A stretch of DNA of 64,000 bases from Stenotrophomonas rhizophila (GTDB lineage Bacteria; Pseudomonadota; Gammaproteobacteria; Xanthomonadales; Xanthomonadaceae). Positions 21,659 to 31,829 of this stretch are shown in pieces. A program made the translations under genes and the position numbers. The notes beneath the pieces are model-generated. The model saw only the letters and a list, made by a program, of their open reading frames with translations, did no database searches and was not told the origin of the DNA. Every line of letters begins with the position of its first letter. Position 1 is the first letter of the stretch. The stretch covers positions 1,919,501 through 1,983,500 of the forward strand of contig NZ_CP016294.1 in NCBI RefSeq assembly GCF_001704155.1, read 5' to 3'.

Positions 21659-24600
21659 TCATGGCCCATCGGCGCGCATCGCTGCATCCAGACAGTCGAG
21701 CGCTTCGACAAAGCGGATGGTGTCGATCAAGCGGGCCATCGGCGCCAACGCTGCAGCCAATGGATTGCCTTCTGCGTGCAGTTGATGCGTGAGGCGTTCG
21801 AATACCTCCTGGGCGTCGGCATCGTTCTCCGACAGCAGCGCGCGCAGGCGCGTCAGCAGCAGCGCCGCGGCTGGCCCGGGAGCGGCCGTTGGCACGCCAG
21901 TCACGGGAGCGTCGGCTGCTGTCCGGCGTTCATCGATGCCTGCCGACGCAATCGCGTCAAGTACCGGCAGCAGCCGCCCAACCGTCTCGGCCAGGAGGGC
22001 TTCCAGGCTGTCCGTGTCGGCGCGGTCGAGGCACGCCCTTTCCAGCCTGGCCGCCGCTTCCGCAACGCCAGTGGCGCCCACGGTTCCGGCCGTCCCTCGA
22101 AGCGTGTGGGCACGGCGCATCGTGGCTTCGGCATCGCCCTCGCGCAGGGCCCGGGTGAAATCGCCCAGAAAGCTCATGTTCTCGGTCCGGAACAGGCCCA
22201 GCAGGCGACGGTAGAACTTCACATCGTTATCGACGCCGGCCAGGCTCCGGGCGACATCAATGCCCGTGATGGCGGGGAACGCGGAAGCGGGTGGGTCGCT
22301 GACGCGGACCGCGGACGCCGCACTGAAGGCGCGGTCGGTGCCGATCCACTTTGCCATGCACGCAAACATGGCCTCCATGCGCAGGGGCTTGGCGATATGG
22401 TCGACCATTCCAGCGGCCAGGACCTTTTCGCGGTCGCCTGCCATCGCATTGGCGGTCATGGCGATGATGGGAAGGTGCTGGAACCGCGGCTGGGCGCGCA
22501 GGCGACGGGTCGCCTCGTAGCCGTCCATCACCGGCATCTGGCAGTCCATCAGCACGCCATCAAAGGTGGATTCGCGCGACAGGATGTCCAATGCTTCCTG
22601 CCCGTTGACCGCCAACGTGACCTCGATGCCGGCCTGACCAAGGAATTCGCGCGCGACCTCCTGGTTCAGTTCATTGTCCTCGACCAGCAGCACACGCGAA
22701 CCCCGCAGCTGCTCGAACCGCGTTGAACCGGCTGACGCCTTGAGTTCAATGCGGTCATCGCCCACGGTGCCCGTGCCGAGTGCCTGGCCGATCGACTCAA
22801 GCAGGGTTGACGGCGTAACCGGCTTGGTCAGCACACCCTTCAGGCGCGCCCCGGTGGTCGCCGCTTCGGCAATCGCTTCGTCCCGCCCGAGGGCGGTCAC
22901 CATGATGACCGCCGGTGCCTCGCCCTCGCTGAGCGACTGCAGCCTGCGGACGACTTCCACGCCGTCCATCGCCGGCATTTTCCAGTCCATCAGTACCAGG
23001 TCGTAGGCAAGCTGCTTTGCGTAGGCCTGGCGCACCATGCGCAGCCCCTGCGTGCCGTTGCGCGCGGTATCCACCTCCAGCCCGAACTGCCTGGCCATCG
23101 TCGACAGGATCTCGCGCGCCGCCGCGTTGTCGTCGACCACGAGTACGCGCAGCCCCTGCAGTTCCTCCGCCCGGAACATGCGGCGCGGGGCAGGGTCCGC
23201 CTGCAGGCCAAAGTGCGCATGGAAGTGGAAGGTGGAGCCTTGATCCGGCATGCTGTCCACCCAGATCCGGCCACCCATCAGCTCCACCAGGGTGCGCGAG
23301 ATCGCCAGCCCCAGCCCGGTGCCGCCGTACCGGCGCGTTGTCGAACCGTCGGCCTGGCTGAAGGACTGGAACATGCGGGCGCATTGCTCCGGGGTCATCC
23401 CGATGCCGGTGTCCTTCACCCAGAAGTGCAGCGCGATACCGTCCTCGGTGCGGGCCGCGGTTTCAATGCCCAGGATCACTTCGCCACGCTCGGTGAACTT
23501 GAGCGCGTTGCTGCACAGGTTCAGCAGCACCTGGCCAAGACGAAGCGCGTCGCCGACCAGCGCCGTAGGGACGTCCGCAGCGCAGCTGAACAGAAGTTCG
23601 AGCCCTTTATCCTCCGCCTTCATCGACACCAGATTGGCTACGTGGTCGAGTACGTCCTCCAGCCGGAAGTCGAGGCGCTCCATCCCCATCTTGCCGGCCT
23701 CGATCTTGGAGAAGTCCAGGATGTCGTTGATGATGCCCAGCAGCGCTTCGGCAGAGCGGTTCACCTTTTCGATGTAGTTTCGCTGCCGTGGCGCGAGTTC
23801 GGTCTGCAGCGCAAGGTGGGACATGCCGATGATGGCGTTCATCGGCGTACGTATCTCGTGGCTCATGTTCGCCAGGAATTCGCTCTTGGCGCGGGTCGCT
23901 TCTTCGGCTGCTTCCTTGGCCCGAAGCGTCTCATTCTCCAGCTGCCTGCGCTCGGTCACGTCCTGGTGGATGCCGACCAGGCGCACGGCGCGTCCGCTGT
24001 GGTCACGTTCGGTGGCGCGACCCAACGAGTGGATCCAGCGCCACGCGCCCGAACGGTCCCGCATGCGGAAATGGGCGTCGAAGTCGTCGGCCTCGGGGTC
24101 GTTGATGCAATGGTCGAACTGTCGATGGACCTCGACGCTGTCATCCGGATGCAGCATCGCGTTCCACGCTTTCGCCGCTCCACCGGCACTGCTCAGCTCA
24201 TCCAAGGTGTATCCCAGCATCTGCGCCCATATCGTGTTGACCTCGCTGGTGCCCGTGGCCACGTCCCAGTCCCACAGGCCAAGGTTGCCGCCGCGCAGGG
24301 CGAAGCCCAGCCGTTGCTCGGTGGCACGCAGGCGGGTGACATCGCGCACTGCCGCGCATACGCAGACCCCGCCGCCCCCGAACGCGGGAAGCCGCGACAG
24401 GCCCACGTCGATCGGGAATGTGCTGCCGTCCCGGCGTCGCCCCGACAGTTCGTTGTTGCGCACCGCCATGGAACGCATGCCGCCGGCCTGCATGAAACCG
24501 TCTCGCAGTCCGGGATGGGCCGCGCGCACGGCATCGGGCACCAGCGTTTCGATAAGCTTGCCGTGCAGCTCGCCAGTGGCATAGCCGAACATGCGCTCGA

Positions 24601-26086
24601 GTTGAGGGTTGACCATGGTGATGCGGCCGTCCGCGCCGGCCACCAGCAACCCATCGGGGGAGGAATCGAAGATGCCCCGGTACCATGCTTCGGTCGCCTG
24701 GATCGCATCCTTCTGTGCGGCCAATTCGGTGGACTGGATTTCCAGTTCCGAGGCCTGGGCCCGGGTTTCCTCAAGCAGCAGCTGGGTATGCTCGGCGCGT
24801 TGCATGATCTCCAGATTGCCCGCCAGCGCAGGCAAGGCGGCCTCGAGCAACGCCTGCCGCGCAGGGCTGGGTAGGTCGAGGCTGGCGACTTCGAGTACGC
24901 CGAGCAGTCGGGCACCCCGGATCAGTGGGATCACGCTTACGGACCTTGCCGCCGCGCTGCCCAGCGCGGAGCCGATGCGCAGGTAGTCGGCGGGCGGATC
25001 GGTAAGGAGGATCGGCGCTCTGCTTGCCGCGCACTGGCTGACCAGGCCCTCGCCCAGGCGGATCTGGCCCGGCGGGGCGTCATGGCCATCGTTGGCGAAG
25101 CCCGAGAGCAGGCGCAGCCTGTTATGCACTTCGTCATGGAGGTACAGGGCACCCCGGCCGACGCCGAGCAGGGGCGCCATGAAGGCAAAGAAGACCTTGG
25201 CGAGTTCCTGGGTACTCGTCGCGGACTGCAGTTCGGCCGACAAGGCGGCCGACGATGCATTGACCCAACGCTGGTCTTCCAGCTCACGCGCAGCCACCTG
25301 AAGGACGGCAACGGCGCGGGCGAGGGCGCCCATGTCATTGGGATATGCGGTATGCGGTACCTCGTGCTGGAGGTCCCCGCCCGCAATGCGCTCCACCGCC
25401 TTCCTCAGCTCGACTGCGGGGATGCCGATCGAGCGCGTGATCAGCCAGGCGAAGATCGTGCTGAACACACCACCCAGGAGCAGGATCGTCCACACCCACC
25501 GCTTCGTATCAACGGCCAGTGCCTGCACCTTCTGCAACGACAGCCGCGCGCCTTCTTCCTTGGTCGTGGCGACCGCTTCCATGGCGTTGGCTACCGCATC
25601 CCCCATATCGGCGAACTGCGGGCTCGATGCTTGAGCACGCGCTTCCTGGAGCCTGCCTTGGCGCGCCAGTTGGAGTACGGCGGTCATGTTCCGCCGGTAG
25701 GTGGCGTAGTCCCGCTCGAACGCCGCCAGGTGCGCACGGTTGATGTCGCGGAAGACACGCTGGTGCAGCTGGTCCAGCTCTCGCTGCAGCTGCGCGTGCT
25801 CGCGTTCGATCTGCTGTGACGCCAAGGCCTGCAGCGACGGATCGGCGGTGAGCAGCGCCTGGCGCAGGTGGCGACCCATGGTCGCGTAGTGGAACTGCAC
25901 GGCGCGCGCGTTGGAGACCCCCTGCAGGTCTTTTTCGTACATGCGCTGGATTTCAGCGCTGAACCTGCCCAGCGCGTGGACGCCGAGGATGCCCAGCCCC
26001 ACGGCCAGCAAGAGCATGACGGCGAAGGCCGCCGACAGTTTGTGGCCCAGTGACGCACCCTGCAGGTAGCGGCTCAGGGCGTTCAT
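21659..26086 (-). CDS. Hybrid sensor histidine kinase with GAF, two PAS, two REC and HPt domains
   Basis: A 1475-residue inner-membrane phosphorelay sensor. In order: a membrane segment (about 17-38), a periplasmic helical sensor (40-190), a second segment (about 192-215), HAMP, GAF (about 290-420), two PAS domains (about 465-720), HisKA with H743 in SHEIRTP, and HATPase with DTGIGM and GTGLGLAIS. Two receiver domains follow with D1034 and D1181, then a C-terminal HPt domain with H1327 in AHTLRG. The relay H743-D-H1327 could be intramolecular or could feed the response regulator encoded just upstream, whose gene overlaps this one by four bases (ATGA). The ligand is unknown. Confidence 0.92.
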   Translation of the reverse strand: MNALSRYLQGASLGHKLSAAFAVMLLLAVGLGILGVHALGRFSAEIQRMYEKDLQGVSNARAVQFHYATMGRHLRQALLTADPSLQALASQQIEREHAQLQRELDQLHQRVFRDINRAHLAAFERDYATYRRNMTAVLQLARQGRLQEARAQASSPQFADMGDAVANAMEAVATTKEEGARLSLQKVQALAVDTKRWVWTILLLGGVFSTIFAWLITRSIGIPAVELRKAVERIAGGDLQHEVPHTAYPNDMGALARAVAVLQVAARELEDQRWVNASSAALSAELQSATSTQELAKVFFAFMAPLLGVGRGALYLHDEVHNRLRLLSGFANDGHDAPPGQIRLGEGLVSQCAASRAPILLTDPPADYLRIGSALGSAAARSVSVIPLIRGARLLGVLEVASLDLPSPARQALLEAALPALAGNLEIMQRAEHTQLLLEETRAQASELEIQSTELAAQKDAIQATEAWYRGIFDSSPDGLLVAGADGRITMVNPQLERMFGYATGELHGKLIETLVPDAVRAAHPGLRDGFMQAGGMRSMAVRNNELSGRRRDGSTFPIDVGLSRLPAFGGGGVCVCAAVRDVTRLRATEQRLGFALRGGNLGLWDWDVATGTSEVNTIWAQMLGYTLDELSSAGGAAKAWNAMLHPDDSVEVHRQFDHCINDPEADDFDAHFRMRDRSGAWRWIHSLGRATERDHSGRAVRLVGIHQDVTERRQLENETLRAKEAAEEATRAKSEFLANMSHEIRTPMNAIIGMSHLALQTELAPRQRNYIEKVNRSAEALLGIINDILDFSKIEAGKMGMERLDFRLEDVLDHVANLVSMKAEDKGLELLFSCAADVPTALVGDALRLGQVLLNLCSNALKFTERGEVILGIETAARTEDGIALHFWVKDTGIGMTPEQCARMFQSFSQADGSTTRRYGGTGLGLAISRTLVELMGGRIWVDSMPDQGSTFHFHAHFGLQADPAPRRMFRAEELQGLRVLVVDDNAAAREILSTMARQFGLEVDTARNGTQGLRMVRQAYAKQLAYDLVLMDWKMPAMDGVEVVRRLQSLSEGEAPAVIMVTALGRDEAIAEAATTGARLKGVLTKPVTPSTLLESIGQALGTGTVGDDRIELKASAGSTRFEQLRGSRVLLVEDNELNQEVAREFLGQAGIEVTLAVNGQEALDILSRESTFDGVLMDCQMPVMDGYEATRRLRAQPRFQHLPIIAMTANAMAGDREKVLAAGMVDHIAKPLRMEAMFACMAKWIGTDRAFSAASAVRVSDPPASAFPAITGIDVARSLAGVDNDVKFYRRLLGLFRTENMSFLGDFTRALREGDAEATMRRAHTLRGTAGTVGATGVAEAAARLERACLDRADTDSLEALLAETVGRLLPVLDAIASAGIDERRTAADAPVTGVPTAAPGPAAALLLTRLRALLSENDADAQEVFERLTHQLHAEGNPLAAALAPMARLIDTIRFVEALDCLDAAMRADGP

Positions 26087-27192
26087 CGCGAAGTGTCCTC
26101 GAACTGACGGGATATCCGCTCCAGCTCGGGGAGCAGCCCGAGAAAAGCATCCAGGATGTCAGGGTCGAAATGCCTGCCGCGGCCCTCACGCATGATCGCG
26201 ACCGCTTCTTCCTGGGACATGGCCTTCTTGTAGACCCGACGGCTGAGCAGCGCGTCATACACATCCGCGACCGCCATGATCCGCGCCGACAACGGGATCG
26301 CCTCGCCTGCAAGCCCCTGCGGATACCCGCTGCCGTCCCATTTCTCCTGGTGCCCGTAAGCGATTTCCTTTGCGTACGCCAGGAACTCCACCGGCATGCC
26401 GAGCGCGTCTTCTGCGTGCTGAATCGCGTCGCGCCCCAGCGTGGTGTGGGTCTTCATGATCTCGAACTCGTGGGGTTCGAACGGGCCGGGCTTGAGCAGG
26501 ATGCTGTCCGGAATGCCCACCTTGCCGATGTCATGCAGGGGGGCGGACTTGAACAGACTGTCGATGGTGGCGTCATCCAGCTGCGAACGAAAGCGCGGGT
26601 GATTCTGGAGCGCAGTGGCCAGGGCACGGACATAATGCTGGGTGCGGCGGATGTGATTGCCGGTTTCGTTGTCGCGCGTTTCGGCGAGCGACGCGAGGGC
26701 ATGGATGGTGACGTCCTGGATCGCGGTCAGCTCGCGCGTGCGTCGCTGCACCTCGTCTTCAAGGAATGCGTTCTGGTCCCGCAGGAAATCGGCTGCTGCC
26801 TTGGCCTGCAGTTGCGTGGCGACACGGGCGATCAGGACCGGCGGGTTGATCGGCTTGGTGATGAAGTCCGCCGCCCCGAGTTCCAGGCCTTTCTTTTCAT
26901 CTTCGGGTTCGGCCATTGCCGTGAGGAAGATGATCGGGATGTGCCGGGTCACCGGTGATGCCTTCAGTGCCCTGCAGACATCATGTCCTGAAAGGCCGGG
27001 CATCATGACGTCCAGCAGGATCAGGTCGGGAAGCGGTTCGGTGCCAGCGGCCTCGAGGCCTGCCTCGCCGGAGTTGACCATCCTGATTCGATAACGCGAC
27101 TTCAGCAGGCCGGAGATCAGCCAGAGGTTCTCGGGCGAATCGTCGACCGCAAGTATGGTCGGGCGGGAAGCGGCTTCCGTAACGGTATCCAT
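26083..27192 (-). CDS. REC-HD-GYP response regulator (cyclic di-GMP phosphodiesterase type)
   Basis: The 369-residue protein has an N-terminal receiver domain with phosphoacceptor D61 in LLDVMMPG and a short coiled linker (about 130-160). The HD-GYP domain has H220-D221 (LHDIGK) and the GYP signature at 289-291 in WDGSGYP. The HHE motif of the family reads HQE (281-283). HD-GYP proteins such as Xanthomonas RpfG hydrolyse cyclic di-GMP. The gene precedes and overlaps the hybrid kinase gene, so the pair is almost certainly a cognate two-component system. Whether the HQE variant is fully active is not known from sequence. Confidence 0.93.
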   Translation of the reverse strand: MDTVTEAASRPTILAVDDSPENLWLISGLLKSRYRIRMVNSGEAGLEAAGTEPLPDLILLDVMMPGLSGHDVCRALKASPVTRHIPIIFLTAMAEPEDEKKGLELGAADFITKPINPPVLIARVATQLQAKAAADFLRDQNAFLEDEVQRRTRELTAIQDVTIHALASLAETRDNETGNHIRRTQHYVRALATALQNHPRFRSQLDDATIDSLFKSAPLHDIGKVGIPDSILLKPGPFEPHEFEIMKTHTTLGRDAIQHAEDALGMPVEFLAYAKEIAYGHQEKWDGSGYPQGLAGEAIPLSARIMAVADVYDALLSRRVYKKAMSQEEAVAIMREGRGRHFDPDILDAFLGLLPELERISRQFEDTSR

Positions 27193-27269
27193 TCCCTTAC
27201 CCCCGGTTCATTTTCGGCACTATCCTCCAGCCAACGGGACACGTGCAAGCGGTCTTGATCAGTAGGCTA

Positions 27270-27281
27270 CCAACTAGTAGG
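27270..27281. promoter_or_regulatory. Operator-like site at the TetR gene start
   Basis: CCAACTAGTAGG differs by one base from the palindrome CCTACTAGTAGG found upstream of the next gene. It overlaps the ribosome-binding region of the TetR gene, as expected for autorepression. Confidence 0.65.
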
Positions 27282-27288
27282 ATGAGGA

Positions 27289-27876
27289 ATGGTTCACGAC
27301 CTCTCCCCCAAAGCCGCCGAAATCGTCGCCCATGCCCGGACGCTGCTGGAGGCGGGCGGCTACAACGGCTTCAGCTATGCGGATATCTCGGCCAGGGTGA
27401 GCATCAGCAAGGCCAGCATCCATCACCATTTCCCCAGCAAGGCCGAGCTGGTTCGCACGGTGGTAGCGCTGTACCGCGCCGAGGCCCGCGAGGGCCTGGC
27501 CATGCTGGACCGGCAGTTGGATGATCCGCTGAAAGAGCTCAATGCCTACGTCGACTACTGGTCCAGCTGCATCGCCGGTGGCACGGCCTCGTTCTGCATC
27601 TGCGCCATGCTGGCGGCGGAGTCGCCGATGATTCCGCCGGAAATTGCCGAAGAAGTGCGCGGGCATTTCGAGGATCTCAGTGGCTGGCTGACCGCCACCT
27701 TGGAGAAGGGGGTAGCGCAGGGGCAGTTCCAGCTGCAGGGCGCCCCTTCGGATGAGGCCAAGGCCTTCATGGCCTCCGTGCACGGGGCGATGCTGGCCGC
27801 GCGTGGGTTTGGTGATGCGCAGACGTTCGCAGCCCTGGCGCGGCTGTCGGTTGCGCGGGTGACTGCACAGCGTTGA
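27289..27876 (+). CDS. TetR/AcrR-family transcriptional regulator
   Basis: The 195-residue protein has a typical N-terminal HTH (residues about 10-55, SYADISARVSISKASIHHHF). The ligand domain carries a CXC pair in SFCICAMLAAE (about residue 102), a position where related regulators often have reactive cysteines. It probably controls the small membrane protein downstream, because both genes carry the same palindromic motif near their starts. The ligand is unknown; an electrophile or oxidant is possible because of the cysteines, which is inference. Confidence 0.85.
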   Translation: MVHDLSPKAAEIVAHARTLLEAGGYNGFSYADISARVSISKASIHHHFPSKAELVRTVVALYRAEAREGLAMLDRQLDDPLKELNAYVDYWSSCIAGGTASFCICAMLAAESPMIPPEIAEEVRGHFEDLSGWLTATLEKGVAQGQFQLQGAPSDEAKAFMASVHGAMLAARGFGDAQTFAALARLSVARVTAQR

Positions 27877-27888
27877 ATCGTTTTTCGT

Positions 27889-27912
27889 AAGCCCGCCTTG
27901 TGCGGGCTTTTT
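27889..27912 (+). terminator. Terminator after the TetR gene
   Basis: AAGCCCGC-CTTGT-GCGGGCTT followed by further T. It lies 12 bases after the stop. Confidence 0.85.
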
Positions 27913-27928
27913 CATGACCGTCCAGCCT

Positions 27929-27942
27929 ACCTACTAGTAGGT
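27929..27942. promoter_or_regulatory. 14-bp palindromic operator, probable TetR site
   Basis: ACCTACTAGTAGGT is a perfect palindrome 19 bases upstream of the membrane-protein ATG. A near copy lies at the start of the adjacent TetR gene (27270-27281). Confidence 0.7.
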
Positions 27943-27961
27943 TTAATCGAGGATTGCTCCC

Positions 27962-28459
27962 ATGACGCACCCGCTCTCCGCACTCGGTGTACTGCATACC
28001 GCCATCAGCCTCATCCCGGTGTTCGCCGGTCTGTACGGCTTCGTACGCCATCGGAAAATCGACCCCGCCACCGGGGCCGGAAGGCTTTATCTGGTCGGCC
28101 TGGTGCTTGCTGTGGCGACCTCGTTTACCGTCTCCAGCACCGGTGGTCTCAACCCCGGCCACGCCTTCGGCATCGTGGTGCTGCTGGTGGCGTTCGGCGG
28201 GGTGCTGGTGAACCGGCTCGGCTTCCTGGGGCGACTCCGACCGTATCTGTCCGCGTTCGCGCTGTCCTTCAGTTTCCTGCTCGGGTTGGTGCCTGCCGTC
28301 AATGAATCGCTGACCCGCCTGCCGGTGTCGCATCCGCTGGCCGCCGCACCGATGGCGCCGGTAGTGCTGCAGACCCTGCTGGGTTGCTTTGTCGTGTTCC
28401 TCATCGGCATCGCCGCGCAGGGCTGGATGATCCATGCGCGCAACAGGCGCATGGAGTGA
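27962..28459 (+). CDS. Small four-helix membrane protein of unknown function
   Basis: The 165-residue protein has about four membrane segments (roughly residues 8-27, 42-60, 68-85 and 92-112, with another hydrophobic stretch near 135-157). I see no catalytic motif and do not recognise the family. The gene follows a TetR regulator and a terminator and has its own palindromic operator, so it looks like the regulated target of that TetR protein, perhaps a membrane-stress or detoxification function. Confidence 0.75.
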   Translation: MTHPLSALGVLHTAISLIPVFAGLYGFVRHRKIDPATGAGRLYLVGLVLAVATSFTVSSTGGLNPGHAFGIVVLLVAFGGVLVNRLGFLGRLRPYLSAFALSFSFLLGLVPAVNESLTRLPVSHPLAAAPMAPVVLQTLLGCFVVFLIGIAAQGWMIHARNRRME

Positions 28460-28464
28460 CGTGC

Positions 28465-28487
28465 AGCCGGGCAGGGCCCGGCTCTAC
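28465..28487 (-). repeat. SMAG-like GTAG hairpin supplying a stop codon
   Basis: AGCCGGGC-AGG-GCCCGGCT-CTAC, identical to 6583-6605. It fills the gap between two converging genes, and its CTAC overlaps the stop codon (TAG on the minus strand, 28484-28486) of the glycosidase-like gene. Confidence 0.8.
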
Positions 28488-31400
28488 CAGACTGCTTCCA
28501 GCGTCCGGAACGGCTTGCTGATCAGAACCCCTTTCGCATCAAAGTCCTGCACATCCCGCCCATCCACCCGCACCTGGCTGGGCCGCGTGCGCGAAGGCCA
28601 CCACACCCGGACCGCGGCGTCGTTCCGCAGGCCCTTGCCCAACGTCACCTTGAGCGTGTTCCCACGCTGCACCGCATCCATCTGCAGCGTCCCGAACGCC
28701 GTTGGCAACCGCTCCACGGCCAACCCGTCGCCCACCAGCCACGACGGCGGCGTACCCGGCAGCAGCGACAGCGCATCGTCGTCTTCGCGCATCAACATGC
28801 CGAACAACGTGCGCCCGTACTCGGCACCAATCCACGTGTGCGGCATGTCGCCCAGGTATCGCGGGAAGCGCAGCCGTGAGTGGACGACTTCCGCCAGCAC
28901 CTGCCATTCCAGCGGCCGGCGGTCGCGCAGCAGGCCCTGCAGCAGTTCGTCTGCGGCGTCGGGCTGGTCCAGGTGCACGTAGCTGAGCACGTTGCGGATT
29001 TCGTAGGGGGTGTAGGCATACAGCGCGTCGGGCTGGTTGCGCTTGCGCACGTCTTCCAGATAGCGCGCGAAGGTGGTGCGCAGGGCCTGCTTGGGCAGCA
29101 CGTCCTGCGCCCCGGTGGGGTCCAGCGCGATTGAAACGCCGGTAGGGTCGCCATCACCCAGGTCGGCGGAGGAGGGGATGAAGTCGATGCCCTTCCACGC
29201 CATGGTGGCGCGGATCGAAGCGGCCAGCGCGTCGTGCAGCAAGCGGTACTGTTCGCGCGCCCACGCGGCGGTTTCGTGATCACCCAGCGATTCGGCCAGC
29301 CACGCGCCGTCATGCCAGCCCTTCAGGCCCCAGTAGTCGTCCCAGTAACTGTGGGTCGGCGAGGGGTAGCCTTCGTGACTGATCGACGGTGCCAGGATGC
29401 CGGCGAACCGCTCCGGCGCGGGCTGGCTGGCCATGTAGCCGGGTACCAGCGTGCGCTCGCGCAGCTCCTGCAGGAAGTGCAGGGCTGCTTTCACCTTCGG
29501 CAGGTAGGTGCGCACCGATTCCGGGCCACCGTCCAGACGCGCGACATCGGCCACCAGCGCGACGTATTGGCCCTGGCTGTCGTATTCGATGTCCGAACCG
29601 AAGCCGGTGTTGACGCTGCCGTCGTTGTTGAGGATCGGCGAGACCAGGCCGTTGGCGTGCACGCCATGCTCGGTGTACCAGTCCAGGTAGCCGCGCGCGA
29701 TCCGTGATTCGCCCATGCGCAGCAGCACTGCCGAGGTGGCCATGCCGTCGCGGATGAAGGAGCGGTTGTAGTTGCGCGGCCCCGGTTGCATCGCCGGGCC
29801 GGTCTGGTTGATCAGCATGTACGCCGCCTGGGCGCGCAGCATATCCACCAGCGAAGGGTCGGGCAGGCGCAGGCCGACCTGGCCCAGCCGCGTCTGCCAA
29901 TCTCCGGACACGCGGGTGGCAAGGCTGTCGTAAATCGCATCGGGATCGCGGCTATTGACGCCGAATGCGATCGGCAGCGGCTCCGGAAGCGCGCCGTCGC
30001 TGTTGGCAGCCGCGGTACCCAGCGGGAACGCGACCACGACCGACTGGCTGGCACCCGGGGCGAGGTCGATGCGGTAGGCGAGGGCGGCCGCTGCCAAGCC
30101 ATCCGGGTCATCGGCGTGTTGCGCCTTGGGCAGTTCGCCTCGCGCCACCGCAGCGGTGATCTCGGTACTGCCATCGGGGCCGAACGGCGCCACGCCTGAC
30201 GCATCCACCGGCGTCAGCGAATGCAGCAGGGAACGTCCGTTGACCCGCACCGTGGTGCCGTCGATGGCCACCGAACGGATCAGCGAGAGGCCTCCGTTCT
30301 GCCACGGCGGATTCATCTGCATCGGGCGCGTCACCAGCGAAAGGCTGCCGGCGATGGGCGCAGTGCCCACGTTGCGCAGGCGGTGGCGCACCAGCGTGAC
30401 CGGTTGCCCGCCCAGCTCCACGGCGAAGGCCTCACTCTTCAATTCCAGGCCGGGTTGCGGTTTCCATGTCACCGACGGCATCGGCTTCCAACCGTCGCGC
30501 AGCGCGTGCTGCACTGGCTGGTCGGCGGCGCCGGCGGCGGTGCCATCGGCATTGCGCCAGATCGGCTGTACCAACGGTGCGCCTTTGAAAGCCTCGATGT
30601 TGCCGTACTCGTCGAAGATCGATTTCTGCAGGCCACCGTGCACGCCCACGGCGGTCCAGTAGGTCTGCTGCAGGTGCAGGGATGCCGGAAACAGGGCCTG
30701 CTGCGCGCCGTTGGCCGCGTTCTGGTAGCGCTTCATCGGGGTCATCACTGCCGCCGGGCCCAGCAGGCGCAGGCGCGCGATCTTCGGTGCATCACCCTGC
30801 GCCTGCAGGCGCAGCGCCTGTGCCGTTACCGGTGCGCTGCCAGCTAGCCAGCTCTGCTGCCGGCTGCCGGCCTGCGGGTCGTGCGCGAGTTCGCTCCAGC
30901 GGCCCTGTGCATCCTTTACCTGAAGGCGCGCGCCGCCGTGTGCGCCTGCCCAGTCCACTGCCAACCCGGTGGTGGAGAGGGCCCTCGGCAGGGCGATCTC
31001 CAATACGCGGCTGCCGTCTTTCCCGGCGGGAACGGCAACGGCGCTGCCGCCTTGCCACACGGCCGCTGCCTGGGTCGCGTCCAATCCGGGGATGCGTGCT
31101 GTCGCGCGCTGGTCGAGCGGCTCGAGTTCGAAGATGGACACGCCCCAGTCCGAGGTCCGCTCAGGGCTGGCCAGCCGCAGGTAGCGGGCCTGGTGCGGCG
31201 CGAAGTAGAGGGTTTCGATGCCGCCAAGCGAATCGCGCATGGTGTAAGCGGTCTGCCACTGCCTCCCATCCAGCGATGTCTGCAGGCTGTAGCCCTCCGG
31301 GTTTGAGACGTCCCAGGTGAGGCGCGCGCCGCTGAGCGTGCTGGGTTTTCCCAGATCCACCTGGAACCAGTGGCCCGGGCTGAATGCTCCCCCGGTGACG

Positions 31401-31573
31401 GTCTTGGGATCGCCGTCGATGAGGTGGCTGACCGCCATGGCCGGGACTTGCTGGGAGGAACTGCTGGCACGCCACTGACCACGGTCAGGGAGGTCCTGGG
31501 CGAAACAGGCTGAGGCAAACGCGAGGCCAAGCACGGGAAGCAGCACCATGCGCCGACGTACATACACACCCAT
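28484..31573 (-). CDS. Secreted discoidin-domain, six-hairpin glycosidase-like protein
   Basis: The 1029-residue protein has a signal peptide (about 1-26, ending SACFAQ), an N-terminal F5/8-type-C (discoidin, CBM32-like) beta-sandwich (about 30-155) and a middle beta-rich domain. A large alpha-helical part (about 560-950) contains NRSFIRDGMATSAVLLRMG and HSYWDDYWGLKGW, as in (alpha/alpha)6 glycosidases and debranching enzymes. It probably acts on glycans in the periplasm or outside the cell; the substrate and CAZy family cannot be assigned by eye. I chose the ATG at 31573 (AGAGGG upstream) over the adjacent TTG. A LacI-type operator lies 58 bases upstream. Confidence 0.8.
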   Translation of the reverse strand: MGVYVRRRMVLLPVLGLAFASACFAQDLPDRGQWRASSSSQQVPAMAVSHLIDGDPKTVTGGAFSPGHWFQVDLGKPSTLSGARLTWDVSNPEGYSLQTSLDGRQWQTAYTMRDSLGGIETLYFAPHQARYLRLASPERTSDWGVSIFELEPLDQRATARIPGLDATQAAAVWQGGSAVAVPAGKDGSRVLEIALPRALSTTGLAVDWAGAHGGARLQVKDAQGRWSELAHDPQAGSRQQSWLAGSAPVTAQALRLQAQGDAPKIARLRLLGPAAVMTPMKRYQNAANGAQQALFPASLHLQQTYWTAVGVHGGLQKSIFDEYGNIEAFKGAPLVQPIWRNADGTAAGAADQPVQHALRDGWKPMPSVTWKPQPGLELKSEAFAVELGGQPVTLVRHRLRNVGTAPIAGSLSLVTRPMQMNPPWQNGGLSLIRSVAIDGTTVRVNGRSLLHSLTPVDASGVAPFGPDGSTEITAAVARGELPKAQHADDPDGLAAAALAYRIDLAPGASQSVVVAFPLGTAAANSDGALPEPLPIAFGVNSRDPDAIYDSLATRVSGDWQTRLGQVGLRLPDPSLVDMLRAQAAYMLINQTGPAMQPGPRNYNRSFIRDGMATSAVLLRMGESRIARGYLDWYTEHGVHANGLVSPILNNDGSVNTGFGSDIEYDSQGQYVALVADVARLDGGPESVRTYLPKVKAALHFLQELRERTLVPGYMASQPAPERFAGILAPSISHEGYPSPTHSYWDDYWGLKGWHDGAWLAESLGDHETAAWAREQYRLLHDALAASIRATMAWKGIDFIPSSADLGDGDPTGVSIALDPTGAQDVLPKQALRTTFARYLEDVRKRNQPDALYAYTPYEIRNVLSYVHLDQPDAADELLQGLLRDRRPLEWQVLAEVVHSRLRFPRYLGDMPHTWIGAEYGRTLFGMLMREDDDALSLLPGTPPSWLVGDGLAVERLPTAFGTLQMDAVQRGNTLKVTLGKGLRNDAAVRVWWPSRTRPSQVRVDGRDVQDFDAKGVLISKPFRTLEAVW

Positions 31574-31630
31574 CAAGACAACCCTCTTGCTACGGCCTCG
31601 CCAGTGAGGCGGGCCAACCGTAGCAGCGGT

Positions 31631-31644
31631 TGTAATCGGTTACA
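31631..31644 (-). promoter_or_regulatory. LacI-family-type operator
   Basis: Read on the minus strand, TGTAACCGATTACA is a near-perfect palindrome of the LacI/GalR operator type (TGTAA-N4-TTACA with a central CG). It lies 58-71 bases upstream of the glycosidase-like gene. No LacI-family gene is in the window. Confidence 0.6.
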
Positions 31645-31829
31645 TGACGCATTGCAGTATGGCGTTCCCCGGATGCGCCCCAGCAGGCCGGGTTGACGGA
31701 TTGTCAGGTGCCGCAGGCCCCGACTTGACGAGGTGCCCGTTCAGCAACCCTGCCCAACTCCCCACACTGGATCCCGATGTCACGGCGGCCTGGCTGATGA
31801 CGCAAACGACCACTTACGGGGAAAACCAG

